64,000 nucleotides of DNA from Paenibacillus dokdonensis (lineage in GTDB: Bacteria; Bacillota; Bacilli; Paenibacillales; Paenibacillaceae): NCBI RefSeq assembly GCF_004916975.1, contig NZ_STGQ01000001.1, positions 2,008,993-2,072,992 on the forward strand, read 5' to 3'. Positions within the stretch are counted from its first letter, which is position 1, and the number at the start of each line of letters is the position of its first letter. The notes beneath the pieces are model-generated. The model was not told the DNA's origin and ran no database searches. It was given only the letters and a program-made list of their open reading frames with translations. A program made the position numbers and the translations under genes. This document shows positions 26,764 to 36,074 of this stretch, piece by piece.

Positions 26764-28211
26764 TTCTGCTTTTGTCTCCTTGTATTTCGAGTAGCGTAAG
26801 CGCTTGGTCTGTTCTTCATGTCAGGGGAAGGGACACGAACAAATATATCTTTCCATTCCTTAAGCACTAATGGTGCAAAGGGCTGCATATAGGGTGTGCC
26901 AAACGTTTTGAGATTGACGAGATGTCCAAATACAATAAATGCTGCAATGAATACTCCGATGAGGCCTGTGGTTCCACCGATAATAAGAAGCGGAAACCGA
27001 AGCAGGCGCAGAGCAAGCCCAAGTTCAAAGTGAGGGATGATATAGGATGCAATCCCTGTGATAGAGACAACGATGACCATAGGAGAGGAAACGATGCCGG
27101 CCTGTACAGCAGCTTGTCCGATAACAATCGCTCCTATAATGGATATGGTTTGACCAACAGGCTTGGGAATACGGGTACCCGCTTCGCGGAGCCCCTCAAA
27201 GGTCAGTTCCATAATAAATGCTTCCGTCAATGCTGAAAATGGAATATTCTCACGTGCTGCAGTGATGGTCAGAAGTAAAGCAGTCGGAATCATATCTGTC
27301 TGGAAAGTCGTGATGGCCACATAAAGTGAGGGAAGCAGCATGGATATTAATGAGAAAAATATTCTTACGATTCGAATCCAACTGGCGGACATGTAGCTCT
27401 GATAATAATCCTCAGAGGATTGCATAAGAGAGAGTAAAGTGACGGGCACGAGAAGAGCAGACGGCGTCCCATCCTGCATGATTCCGATTCTTCCTTCCAG
27501 CAAAGAAGCTGCGACTGAGTCTGGGCGCTCTGTATATTGAAACTGGGGGAATGGCGTTCGATTCCCTTTCTTCATTTGTTCAGCGGTATAACTGATACCA
27601 AGAACCGCATCGATATCGATCTTGCGTATTTCCTCATCCAAATCCTTTACAATGTCCTGCTTACACAATCCTTCGATATACACGAGATAAATGATGGTCT
27701 TTGTGTATGTACCAACCTCATAACGGACGGTCTTGAGATCAGGATGTTTAATTTTATGTCTTAATAAAGAAAGATTTGTGTCGATATCCTCGATAAAAGC
27801 TTCCTGGGGACCGATGACAACGAGCTCATTTTGGGATTCTGAAACGGATCTTTTTTCGTATTTCACAAGATCGAACATGTAAATTTTATTCGCTTCATTC
27901 AGGCATAGCAGCACTTTACCCTGGACCAATTGATTGATTGCATCCTCAGGAGACTGAGCCAGCACGGAATGCAGCGGAAACAGACTGCCATTATCCAGCC
28001 TGCTTACAAAGTTCTCCTTATTTTGTTCTGCAGCCGCTTCTTGAACAAGAACATAGGCAATCCGTTCCTGCATTACAGGGACATTAATGATAGAGGCGAT
28101 ATAAATAAGCACAAATGAATGACCATGAATGAGGAAATTCTGATAATCAACATCTTCGTTTGCTGCGAGCTGCCCTTTAACTTGCTCGACCATTGTTATG
28201 TGCGTAGCCAT
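26760..28211 (-). CDS. Spore germinant receptor subunit A (GerA family)
   Basis: The product has 483 residues, the usual GerAA size. It has a soluble N-terminal domain (~1-240) with the conserved YVEGLC-like segment (YIEGLCKQDIV), then RPDSVAASLLEGRIGIMQDG, and a C-terminal membrane domain with about five helices, including AARENIPFSALTEAFIMELT and GRTI-like VGQTISIIGAIVIGQAAVQA. It is the first gene of the operon. GTCAGGAGTCG precedes the start. Together with C, D-like and B it should form a complete nutrient receptor; the germinant cannot be predicted. Confidence 0.95.
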   Translation of the reverse strand: MATHITMVEQVKGQLAANEDVDYQNFLIHGHSFVLIYIASIINVPVMQERIAYVLVQEAAAEQNKENFVSRLDNGSLFPLHSVLAQSPEDAINQLVQGKVLLCLNEANKIYMFDLVKYEKRSVSESQNELVVIGPQEAFIEDIDTNLSLLRHKIKHPDLKTVRYEVGTYTKTIIYLVYIEGLCKQDIVKDLDEEIRKIDIDAVLGISYTAEQMKKGNRTPFPQFQYTERPDSVAASLLEGRIGIMQDGTPSALLVPVTLLSLMQSSEDYYQSYMSASWIRIVRIFFSLISMLLPSLYVAITTFQTDMIPTALLLTITAARENIPFSALTEAFIMELTFEGLREAGTRIPKPVGQTISIIGAIVIGQAAVQAGIVSSPMVIVVSITGIASYIIPHFELGLALRLLRFPLLIIGGTTGLIGVFIAAFIVFGHLVNLKTFGTPYMQPFAPLVLKEWKDIFVRVPSPDMKNRPSAYATRNTRRQKQK

Positions 28212-28284
28212 CCACTTTCACGACTCCTGACAAATCAGTAATTGTTGTTGTATATAGAATCCCGGGAAAAATTAGAAATTACAC

Positions 28285-28311
28285 AAAAAAGCCTGAGAAT
28301 CAGGCTTTTTT
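28285..28311. terminator. Terminator between the EamA exporter and germination operon
   Basis: AAAAAAGCCTGA (28285-28296) pairs perfectly with TCAGGCTTTTTT (28300-28311). The stem contains the stop codon of the EamA gene. Confidence 0.88.
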
Positions 28312-29211
28312 GTGTACATGCATCAGCTGGGTGATCTTGTCCAGGTTCGTAACTATCGTACCGCCAATAATGGTGATCATTCCAATAATCGAAATCCATG
28401 TTACCGTTTCGTGATAGATTATGCTCCCGGTTGCCATTGCAATAATCGGGGATACATACAGCCAAGTTGATGGAAAGACTGGATTGGTTTTGGCGACAAG
28501 CCAATAAAAGATACTATGCCCAGCCATAGAACCTACAATGATCAAGTATAGTAATGATCCTATTGCATTTGGATCCAGTATCTGTTGTATGTGCACTTGT
28601 TCCGTGAATAAGGATAATAACAGCAGCATTAGTCCGCCATAAATCATTTGTGCTGCATTCAATGCAATAGGCGACACATTCGGTAATCGCTGAATGACCC
28701 GCTGCGAGTACAAAGCTCCCGAAGCATAGCAGATTTCTCCAATTAAAATAGCGATGCCTCCCATTAACCACCAATGATCGGCAGTGGCAGAGATTGAAAG
28801 ATCCGAAAGCATCAGCAGGATAACACCAGCAAATCCAATCATGCAGCCCAACGCTGAACGAACTGTCGTCTTTTCACCAAGTACGCTCATCTGAATCAAC
28901 ATGATCATAAGTGGTCCAGTGGCAGACAATACGGCAGCAATGCCAGATGAAATATGCTGCTCTGCCCAGTAGAGCATCGAAAATGTACCGAATGTCAAAC
29001 CTAATCCTGTCAGCAGCATTTCTTTTCGCAGCAGGAGAGCAAAGCTAGCCTTTTTCCTCCACACCATCCATAACAATATAACTAGGCCAGCCACAAGAAA
29101 TCGTAAGCCTGATGAGAAAAATGGAGGGGACGAGGCGTTAATCCCCACTTTTATGGCCAGAAAAGTGGTCCCGAAGATGAGGCACATCAGTAAATAATTG
29201 AATAAAATCAT
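28300..29211 (-). CDS. DMT-superfamily transporter (EamA family)
   Basis: The product has 303 residues and ten predicted transmembrane helices in two EamA repeats, the standard size for drug/metabolite exporters. The repeat signature is visible (AEQHISSGIAAVLSATGPLM, then VLGEKTTVRSALGCMIGFAG). It should export a small metabolite. GGGGGAG lies before the ATG at 29211. It is divergent from a MocR regulator, a pairing often seen where the regulator controls an exporter of an amino acid or PLP-related compound, so that regulatory link is likely. Confidence 0.9.
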   Translation of the reverse strand: MILFNYLLMCLIFGTTFLAIKVGINASSPPFFSSGLRFLVAGLVILLWMVWRKKASFALLLRKEMLLTGLGLTFGTFSMLYWAEQHISSGIAAVLSATGPLMIMLIQMSVLGEKTTVRSALGCMIGFAGVILLMLSDLSISATADHWWLMGGIAILIGEICYASGALYSQRVIQRLPNVSPIALNAAQMIYGGLMLLLLSLFTEQVHIQQILDPNAIGSLLYLIIVGSMAGHSIFYWLVAKTNPVFPSTWLYVSPIIAMATGSIIYHETVTWISIIGMITIIGGTIVTNLDKITQLMHVHKKA

Positions 29212-29237
29212 GAATTTCTCCCCCTTCTGTAGTGTTT

Positions 29238-29285
29238 ACATCTTACGAGATGTAGAACAGAACAGATTGTACCTAGTAGAACAGA
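29238..29285. promoter_or_regulatory. Candidate MocR operator: inverted and direct repeats
   Basis: Between the divergent EamA and MocR genes there is a perfect inverted repeat ACATCT-TACG-AGATGT (29238-29253) and a direct repeat of GTAGAACAGA at 29252-29261 and 29276-29285, 24 bases apart. Known MocR regulators bind direct repeats in such divergent regions. A TACAAT -10-like box at 29302-29307 faces the MocR gene. Confidence 0.55.
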
Positions 29286-29333
29286 TGGGAAGTATATAGT
29301 GTACAATATGGATTACAAAGAAGGAGGCAGCTT

Positions 29334-30749
29334 ATGAAGAATTCGGCAGCGGACAAGCAACTGCTATACCTACAGGTGTATGAACATATACTCTCCCGAA
29401 TTCAACGAGGAGAGTGGCAGACACATGATAAACTGCCTTCTATTCGCATGCTTGCATCGGAATTAAAGATTCACCGGTTGACCGTGTTTCGCGCATATCA
29501 GTTGCTAAAAGTGAATGGAAAAGCTTATGTGAAAGAAAAATCCGGTTACTACGTAAATTCTCCAACCACAGAAAGCGAGAGAGAATTATTAATTTCTCAT
29601 CCTCGTACGGAGAATCGTTATAAAAACGACATATCCGAGATACAGCGGATTCCGGCTATCTATCAGTTCTCTCAAGCCTTAATCGATCCGAATTTATTGC
29701 CAAATCTCTTTCTGTCTGATTATGTGAAAAAAGTGTTTGATATATATCCCAAAATCATGGGTACATATTCCACTGTACAAGGGGATGTCGAACTGCGCGA
29801 AGTACTTATCGGTTATATGACGCAGCGTCTAAAAGTGCAGTTATCAGCAGATGAACTGCTCATTACCTCCGGTGCTCAACAGGCCATTGACCTGCTGGCT
29901 CGATTATTCATCAGACCATTAGATACAATATTGGTTGAACGTCCAACTTATAGCGCAGCACTCGATATTTTCCGTGCGCAGGGAGCGAGGTTTCTTTCTG
30001 TAGATATCACTCCAGAAGGATATGACCTGAATCAAGTAGAACGGATCATGAAGGATCACCATCCGCGCTTTTTCTATATGAATCCAACTTTCCATAACCC
30101 TACGGGCTACACGGTTCCTGCTTCTCAGCGCAAGCAGCTTGTAGAGCTGGCGGAGCGGTATCAATGCCTGTTAATTGAAGATGATGCTTTTCATGATATG
30201 TACTTTGATGAAATGCCTACCCAATCCCTGTTCACCTATGATACGGATGGTTGGGTTGTCTACCTGAGCAGCTTCAGCAAATATGTAGCACCTGGCTTGA
30301 GAATCTGTACGATTGTCGGACGCAACCTCGTCATAGAACCGCTCATTACCTTAAAGTCGCTCGTTGATAATGGCTCTCCTCTAGTCAATCAGAAGTTGTT
30401 CCTGCATTATTTTGGGTCCGAAAGGATGCAGCAGCATCTCCACAAGCTTAGGACAGCGTTGCAGATCCGCAGGGATATCATGGAGCAGGAACTGTTAGAT
30501 ACCGGTTGGAAGTGGACAACTCCGAATGGTGGTCTTAATTTGTGGGTTGAACTGCCTCAGTCCATATCTGTGGATACCTTGTGGGAAATGTGCATTCAGG
30601 AGCAAATCTCTTTTGTTCCTGGAAGGGTGTTTGATCCATCAGGCGACATGAATTCCAGCATACGTTTATGCTATTCCTTTGTAAATGAAGAGCTGATAAG
30701 GGAGGGAATCAGGAGATTAGTGAAAATAGCAGCGCATTTAAGCGGATAA
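29334..30749 (+). CDS. MocR-type GntR regulator with aminotransferase domain
   Basis: The product has 471 residues. The N-terminal GntR winged helix (LYLQVYEHILSRIQRGEWQT, then IHRLTVFRAYQLL) is followed by a PLP-dependent aminotransferase-like domain. The lysine is in YLSSFSKYVAPGLRI, and the cofactor region is in ITSGAQQAIDLLARLFIRP. The aminotransferase part normally acts as a sensor and not as an enzyme. The start is ATG 29334 behind AAGGAGGC. It probably controls the divergent EamA exporter through the repeats at 29238-29285. A terminator follows. Confidence 0.9.
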   Translation: MKNSAADKQLLYLQVYEHILSRIQRGEWQTHDKLPSIRMLASELKIHRLTVFRAYQLLKVNGKAYVKEKSGYYVNSPTTESERELLISHPRTENRYKNDISEIQRIPAIYQFSQALIDPNLLPNLFLSDYVKKVFDIYPKIMGTYSTVQGDVELREVLIGYMTQRLKVQLSADELLITSGAQQAIDLLARLFIRPLDTILVERPTYSAALDIFRAQGARFLSVDITPEGYDLNQVERIMKDHHPRFFYMNPTFHNPTGYTVPASQRKQLVELAERYQCLLIEDDAFHDMYFDEMPTQSLFTYDTDGWVVYLSSFSKYVAPGLRICTIVGRNLVIEPLITLKSLVDNGSPLVNQKLFLHYFGSERMQQHLHKLRTALQIRRDIMEQELLDTGWKWTTPNGGLNLWVELPQSISVDTLWEMCIQEQISFVPGRVFDPSGDMNSSIRLCYSFVNEELIREGIRRLVKIAAHLSG

Positions 30750-30802
30750 ATCAGCTTCGGAATGAGAGGAACTCAGCTTATTCACCTGAGTCACTTTGAT
30801 TG

Positions 30803-30849
30803 AAAAAGACGACACTACATAGGGTAAACCCGTGCAGTGCCGTCTTTTA
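30803..30849. terminator. Terminator between MocR and CAP-domain genes
   Basis: AAAAGACGACACT (about 30804-30816) pairs with AGTGCCGTCTTTT (about 30836-30848) with one mismatch. A runs before and T runs after suggest use by both converging genes. Confidence 0.7.
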
Positions 30850-30865
30850 TACATTGAAATATAAG

Positions 30866-31684
30866 TTATCCCGTAAACTCTTGAACCCATTCATTGTTAT
30901 AAAAAGCAATTCCGATATGGCTGTAACCGTTGTTAAGTATATTGGCTTTGTGACCGGGACTATTCATCCAATCATTCATAACCTGCGTAGGCGTGGTTTG
31001 TCCTTTTGCAATGTTTTCTCCAGCCGTCTTGTAGGTGATGCCATACTCCTTCATCATGTCGAAAGGAGATCCATGTGTTGGTGAATTATGATCAAAATAA
31101 TTGTTGTCATACATGTCCTGTGCCTTAGCCATTGCCATCTTAGACAATTCGCCATCCATACTCAGAGAACTTAGGCCAGCTTTAGATCTTTCTTTATTCA
31201 CCAAATCCAGCACCTGCTGCGCGAACTGGGATGAATCCTTATTGCTTTCCGTACCTTGTGTATTACCTTGCGTATTACCTTGTGTATTTCCTTGCTGCGC
31301 CTGTCCTGTGGAACCTGTCCCTGTCGGTGTTTTCCCCACCGTTCCGGTCGGTACCTGATTCACAGGATTGCCTGTTGGTGTTTGGTTTGCTGATTTGTTA
31401 CCAGTCGGTGCTTGAATCAAATCGAGAAGCTCCGATGGAATCCCGTTACCTTTTGTTGTAATCCTCGAAGTTGCGGTTGATGATGCTTGCGTAATGACTG
31501 CATTTGGAGAAACCCTATGAGCATGGGTTGTAAGTCGAGTTTGATTTGTAATTCGGTTTTGATTTGGAATCATTTGTTTTTGCGTTGCTTGCTTTTGGCT
31601 AACTTGCTTTTCTGACATATGATTAGCCGAACAGCCAGTTGCCAAAATACATACTGCTAAGACGATATACTTGACCATGACCAA
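30866..31684 (-). CDS. CAP/SCP-domain lipoprotein (YkwD-like)
   Basis: The product has 272 residues. A lipoprotein signal ends at LAVCILATGC. Residues ~20-145 are a low-complexity linker rich in Gln, Thr, Asn and Gly with repeated PTGN/PTGT and QGNT units. Residues ~150-272 form the CAP domain: LDLVNKERSKAGLSSLSMD, MAKAQDMYDNNYFDHNSP, AGENIAKGQTTPTQVMNDWM, SPGHKANILN and the final YNNEWVQEFTG. The family occurs in sporulating Bacillota as secreted or coat-associated proteins with unknown chemistry. The linker presumably spans the cell wall. Confidence 0.9.
   Translation of the reverse strand: MVMVKYIVLAVCILATGCSANHMSEKQVSQKQATQKQMIPNQNRITNQTRLTTHAHRVSPNAVITQASSTATSRITTKGNGIPSELLDLIQAPTGNKSANQTPTGNPVNQVPTGTVGKTPTGTGSTGQAQQGNTQGNTQGNTQGTESNKDSSQFAQQVLDLVNKERSKAGLSSLSMDGELSKMAMAKAQDMYDNNYFDHNSPTHGSPFDMMKEYGITYKTAGENIAKGQTTPTQVMNDWMNSPGHKANILNNGYSHIGIAFYNNEWVQEFTG
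31255..31294. repeat. 12-bp tandem repeat inside the CAP-protein linker
   Basis: Three near-identical 12-bp units (CTTGTGTATTAC, CTTGCGTATTAC, CTTGTGTATTTC) plus a partial fourth encode QGNT repeats on the minus strand. Copy number is likely to vary between strains without changing frame. Confidence 0.8.
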
Positions 31685-31852
31685 CCTCCTCGGTAAGACA
31701 AATTAGTGAAGCCACCGGATTAAGATTTCCATCCTGGCCTTTGTTTATTCTTCATTTCGTTTTGTTCTTTCGGACTCCATTCATGATAAAATACAACGTG
31801 TACAGCTGAAAGAACAATGCAATTACGAAATGAAAGCAGGAGGCGGATTCAT

Positions 31853-32227
31853 GTGAATCTTCAAGGAATCATCCCGATATTACGGATATTTGATGAGAGA
31901 AAAGCTAAAGAGTTTTATATGGACTACCTTGGCTTTAAATTGGATTGGGAACACCGATTCGAGCAGGATTTTCCTCTATATATCCAAATCTCAATGAGTA
32001 ACATTAAACTGCATCTTAGCGAGCATCATGGGGATTGCAGTCCAGGCTCTGCGATCAGAATCGAAGTTCATGGAATTGAAGAATTACACAAAGTACTGAT
32101 TGGTAAGCAGTATAACTACTCCAGACCGGGATTGGAGAACACTCCATGGCAAAGTAAAGAAATATGTGTTATTGATCCCTTTGCTAATAAAATCATCTTC
32201 TATGAGGATCTTATTCAGGAGTTATAA
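31853..32227 (+). CDS. Glyoxalase/bleomycin-resistance fold protein
   Basis: About 124 residues from GTG 31853, eight bases after AGGAGG; an ATG at 31817 is in frame but has no ribosome binding site. The single glyoxalase-fold domain shows FDERKAKEFYMDYLGFKLDW, KLHLSEHHGD and IDPFANKIIFYED, the pattern of the bleomycin-resistance-like branch of the vicinal oxygen chelate superfamily. Its substrate is unknown. The 3' end overlaps the converging MFS gene by 17 bases. Confidence 0.8.
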   Translation: MNLQGIIPILRIFDERKAKEFYMDYLGFKLDWEHRFEQDFPLYIQISMSNIKLHLSEHHGDCSPGSAIRIEVHGIEELHKVLIGKQYNYSRPGLENTPWQSKEICVIDPFANKIIFYEDLIQEL

Positions 32228-33449
32228 TCCTGTTTTCTGATGTCCCCATAATAACGGAATCCCTGGGAAGCAGCAGCGCAAATAAACCAAGAAGCGGCAG
32301 GAAAGCACAGACCTGAGTCATCAGGTTGACTCCATGTGTATCCATTAGCCGGCCCATGACGACAGACCCCAGACCACCCATGCCAAAGGATAATCCAAAG
32401 AATAACCCCGCAACCGTTCCAACATGTCCCGGAAGCAATTCTTGCGCATAGACAATAATGACGGAGAAACCTGACATTAATATGGCTCCGATCACTGCGC
32501 ATAAAATAATTGAACCTGCCGGACCCGCATAGGGAAGCAGGAGAGAGAACGGAGAAGTACCCAAAATCGAGAACCAGATCATTTTCTGGCGTCCAAACCG
32601 GTCAGCCAGTGGCCCTCCCAAAAATGTTCCAGCCATACCGGCAAACTGAAGGGCAAAGATACATATTTGCGCATTTTTTAATGGCAAATGATATTTATCC
32701 ATGTAGTAAAAGGAATAATAGCCGGTCATACTTGCGAGGTATACAAATTTTGAGAATAACATGAGAATCAAAATCCCGAGAACATAGACGATAAACCGGT
32801 TGCTGAATTGATTCGGTCTCTTGATGATATTGGAGCTGTGAGCTGCTCCTGTTGGCCGGGTATGACGGCTATACCAGCGGCTTATCCCCCATTGGAGTGC
32901 TATACCTAGACCTGCGAGCAGGATAAACCACAGAAAGCCAAGCTGTCCTTGCGGGATAATAATAAACGCCGCCATGAGCGGGGCGAACGCCTGCCCGGTA
33001 TTACCGCCAACCTGGAATACGGACTGGGCAAGTCCCTTACGCTGGCTCATTGCCAAATGAGCCACCCGTGAGGATTCCGGGTGAAGGACCGATGAACCGA
33101 TCCCGATCAGGGCTGCCGAGATAAGCAGGGACCAGAACGAGGGCGATAATGCCAGTCCCACCATGCCAAGCAAGGTGAAAAACATGCCAAGCGGCAGCAG
33201 CAGAGGCAGTGGGCGGCGGTCAGTATAGTATCCGATGGCTGGCTGGAGAATGGACGCCGTGATATTTAAGGTGAAAGCTACCCATCCGATCTCTGTATAA
33301 CTGAGCTGCATCTTTTGCTGGAAAAACGGGAAAACAGCGGGCACTACCGACTGCATGGCGTCATTCAGCAGATGAGCTGCGCTTACGCCCAGCAGTACGG
33401 CAAGTGTGGCATTTTTTGTTGTATCTGCAATTATGCCTTGTTGTGACAT
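32211..33449 (-). CDS. fsr: MFS exporter, fosmidomycin-resistance (Fsr) type
   Basis: The product has 412 residues and 12 predicted transmembrane helices. The N-terminal segment AAHLLNDAMQSVVPAVFPFF, and then AIGYYTDRRPLPLLLPLGM, are typical of the Fsr branch of the major facilitator superfamily, which exports fosmidomycin in E. coli. The natural substrate here is unknown. The start is ATG 33449. It is divergent from the AraC regulator at 33565, which may control it. Confidence 0.85.
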   Translation of the reverse strand: MSQQGIIADTTKNATLAVLLGVSAAHLLNDAMQSVVPAVFPFFQQKMQLSYTEIGWVAFTLNITASILQPAIGYYTDRRPLPLLLPLGMFFTLLGMVGLALSPSFWSLLISAALIGIGSSVLHPESSRVAHLAMSQRKGLAQSVFQVGGNTGQAFAPLMAAFIIIPQGQLGFLWFILLAGLGIALQWGISRWYSRHTRPTGAAHSSNIIKRPNQFSNRFIVYVLGILILMLFSKFVYLASMTGYYSFYYMDKYHLPLKNAQICIFALQFAGMAGTFLGGPLADRFGRQKMIWFSILGTSPFSLLLPYAGPAGSIILCAVIGAILMSGFSVIIVYAQELLPGHVGTVAGLFFGLSFGMGGLGSVVMGRLMDTHGVNLMTQVCAFLPLLGLFALLLPRDSVIMGTSENRIITPE

Positions 33450-33564
33450 CTCTCCACATCCTCTTTTTTTTAACCATATTAGCGGATAACCTTAGGATGT
33501 GTCGTTGTGATTATTGCTTTTGGCCCAAGCAATTTATGCTATAATTGGGCAGGGAGAGATCAAA

Positions 33565-34362
33565 ATGAGAATAGAGATGATACTGCCACAGCTGGAAATA
33601 CATAAGATTTCAAATTCTTTTGAAAACGTAACACATGCCCATGAAGATCAATATCAAATGACAATCCCTATCCAGGGTACCTGTCATTTTACCCTTGAAA
33701 ATAAACCATTGTCACTGCCCCCTGGTGACGGACTTATTTTGCATCCGCAGGACAGACATTCTTTTCATATCGGTTCCGGGGATAGTGTCATGATCATACG
33801 AATTAAGGACCAAAGCTTGTTTCCCGAAACAGCAACGAAATCGCGAGAGCTTGGATTGAGGCAGCCCTTTGATTTAGCGAAGGTGAATGATCATTTTCAA
33901 AAATGGACTGTGGAAATGCTCGGAATGGGTCAGATAGACCCCATGGCTGTTGAGGAGATGGAATACCGGATTATTTTGGAATTACAGGAATGGATATGGG
34001 GAGCTTCTAACAGATTACAGCTCTTGCCGGTTAACGCGGTTTCCGATCCGCATTATTCCCGCGTTCTCGATTACATTCATGCTCATTTCACCGAGCAAAT
34101 GAACGTCGGTACACTGGCAACCATGGCGATGCAAAGCCGCTTTCATTTTATCCGTTCCTTCAAATCATTGACGGGGCTAACCCCTTATCAATATGTGCTG
34201 CAGCTTCGTGTTGAAGAGGCTATGAAGCAGCTGGAACGTTCCGTGATGACGGTAACCGAGATCAGCTTCCTTATGGGGTTCTCCAGCACGAGTCAATTTT
34301 TTCGTGTGTTTTCGAAAAGCGTCGGCATGACACCTGAACAGTTCCGCAAAGAAAAACGATAA
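33565..34362 (+). CDS. AraC-family transcriptional regulator
   Basis: About 265 residues from ATG 33565, preceded by GGGAGAG. The N-terminus is a cupin sensor (THAHEDQYQMTIPIQGTCHF, then PPGDGLILHPQDRHSF), and the C-terminal ~100 residues are the AraC double helix-turn-helix, with HFTEQMNVGTLATMAMQSRF and FLMGFSSTSQFFRVFSKSVG. It is divergent from the Fsr-like exporter; regulation of that gene is inferred. A terminator follows. Confidence 0.87.
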   Translation: MRIEMILPQLEIHKISNSFENVTHAHEDQYQMTIPIQGTCHFTLENKPLSLPPGDGLILHPQDRHSFHIGSGDSVMIIRIKDQSLFPETATKSRELGLRQPFDLAKVNDHFQKWTVEMLGMGQIDPMAVEEMEYRIILELQEWIWGASNRLQLLPVNAVSDPHYSRVLDYIHAHFTEQMNVGTLATMAMQSRFHFIRSFKSLTGLTPYQYVLQLRVEEAMKQLERSVMTVTEISFLMGFSSTSQFFRVFSKSVGMTPEQFRKEKR

Positions 34363-34378
34363 ACAAGGTTTTGATCCT

Positions 34379-34406
34379 AAACAGAGCTTAACAGGCTCTG
34401 TTTTTC
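34379..34406 (+). terminator. Terminator after the AraC gene
   Basis: ACAGAGC (34381-34387) pairs with GCTCTGT (34395-34401), followed by TTTTC. Confidence 0.78.
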
Positions 34407-34691
34407 TTTATGAAGAAATTTCGGCCATCTTGTCAGCTGCTCCGGTTTTACTAGAGTTGTCTCAAAGATTTCTGATTTAAGTCCACAATGACCAAAAGGT
34501 CCGAACATTAACGAAAGGCCGAACGAAAAACTTGTTCAGTCTTTCGTTTTTTTATTTGGAGACAATTTGTTTACAAGTAGGTGAAGTTTTGGCGACATCG
34601 CCTCTTTATATTGGGAAGAGTAGATTGTCTATGCACAAGGATTCAATAATCGATCTATTTTTCTATGGGTGAAACTAGGAGGAAGTGTGAT
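34407..34691. other. Non-coding leader of cassette 1 with second hairpin
   Basis: No gene is visible between the AraC gene and cassette 1. A second terminator-like hairpin, AACGAAAG (34510-34517) with CTTTCGTT (34541-34548), an inner GAAC/GTTC pair and seven T residues, ends at about 34553. The cassette promoter should lie between there and the AGGAGG at 34677-34682. I could not assign -35 and -10 boxes confidently. Confidence 0.5.
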
Positions 34692-36074
34692 ATGAAAAGA
34701 TTCGGAATAGGAATTCTGGCGAGCTGCTTTCTGGCTCTCTCTCTGACAGCTTGTGGGGGCGGCAGTACTAGCGCGGGAACGGTCGGCAATGATGCTGTCA
34801 AGGGCATAAACACGGACGATAAGGTATCAGAAAAAAATGATAACAGCTCGTCTGCAGGCGGCAAAAAGACGATTGTCTTCTCGACATTTTTCCCGGATGC
34901 GAGGTTTCAAGAGGCAAAGAAGAAATATGAGAAGCTGCATCCTAATATTGAAATTAAACTTGAGGAGGTCAAAACCGACGACTCCCATCTGGAGGCAGCA
35001 ATCAATAAGTACGTAACTACCATGAATACGGCAATGCTGGCTGGCAAAGGTCCCGATTTACTTCAAATGGATTTACTGCCTACTGACAACTACGCCAAGC
35101 ATAAGCTGCTGACCGATTTGAGCCCGATGATGGATCAGGATTCGGCATTTAAGAAGGAAGATTACTTCGGCAATATTCTGGATAATGTCCGAACCGGCAA
35201 TGCACTTTATAGTATGCCGCTCTCTTTCTTCCTGAAAGGCTTTGCCGGAGACGAGAACGTGATCGCGAAAACTGGCGTTTCCGTTGATGACAAATCATGG
35301 TCCTGGATTGATTTCATGAAAACCTCAAAGCAATTGGTTGCTTCAAAGGCGCTTCCCTACGCATTAGCATACGGCGACCCTGAATACTTATTGGCTGATA
35401 TTGTAATCGATAATTATTCCTTATTTGTGGATGCAGCCAGCCATAAAGCCAATTTTGAATCGGCTTCTTTTACAGATCTGATGAATCAAGTGAAGTCGAT
35501 GTACGACGATAACATTGTCAGATCGGATGGCCGCGGCAATGCTTATTTTAGCGATATCCAAATTACTTCTCCATGGGACTATCTTGTTACTCTCAGAGAA
35601 AATGGCGAGCATATGAAGCTGTTCATCAAGCCTCATGCTCAGGATACGACAGATGGCGGTTATTTCAGGACATACCGGGATATTAGCCTGACCTCAAATT
35701 CCAAGGTGAAATCTGAGGCATGGGATTTCCTGAAGTTCATGATGTCGGAGGAGATTCAAACCCCTCCCACAACCGCAGGATTTCCAATCAATAAGAAAGT
35801 ATTTGCCAAACAGGTCCAACAGTTGAAAAAAGAAGGAACGATCCAAGCGTATCAGGAAGGCCCATTACATGGACTGACTTTTAAAGTCGACCAAGCCAAA
35901 TTGGATCAATTGGAGAGCTTTGTCAACGGAGCGATTCATCATGCCAATTTCAAGTCAGACAAGGTGCGGGAGACCATCATCAATGAGTCAAAAGCTTTCT
36001 TTACCGGACAAAAATCTGCGGACGATGTCGCCAGGATTGTCCAAAATAAAGTGAACACATATCTGAATGAATAG
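34692..36074 (+). CDS. Solute-binding lipoprotein, carbohydrate ABC type (cassette 1)
   Basis: The product has 460 residues from ATG 34692 behind AGGAGG. The lipobox is LSLTAC, so it is anchored outside the membrane. After a Ser/Gly/Asp linker, the fold of a carbohydrate-type binding protein is visible: TIVFSTFFPDARFQEAKKKY, GKGPDLLQMDLLPTDNY, YSMPLSFFLKGFAGDENV and the C-terminal SEAWDFLKFMMSEE. Its stop overlaps the next gene's ATG by eight bases. It would present a sugar or similar ligand to the permeases. A diverged, truncated relative lies at 56369-57304. Confidence 0.88.
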   Translation: MKRFGIGILASCFLALSLTACGGGSTSAGTVGNDAVKGINTDDKVSEKNDNSSSAGGKKTIVFSTFFPDARFQEAKKKYEKLHPNIEIKLEEVKTDDSHLEAAINKYVTTMNTAMLAGKGPDLLQMDLLPTDNYAKHKLLTDLSPMMDQDSAFKKEDYFGNILDNVRTGNALYSMPLSFFLKGFAGDENVIAKTGVSVDDKSWSWIDFMKTSKQLVASKALPYALAYGDPEYLLADIVIDNYSLFVDAASHKANFESASFTDLMNQVKSMYDDNIVRSDGRGNAYFSDIQITSPWDYLVTLRENGEHMKLFIKPHAQDTTDGGYFRTYRDISLTSNSKVKSEAWDFLKFMMSEEIQTPPTTAGFPINKKVFAKQVQQLKKEGTIQAYQEGPLHGLTFKVDQAKLDQLESFVNGAIHHANFKSDKVRETIINESKAFFTGQKSADDVARIVQNKVNTYLNE

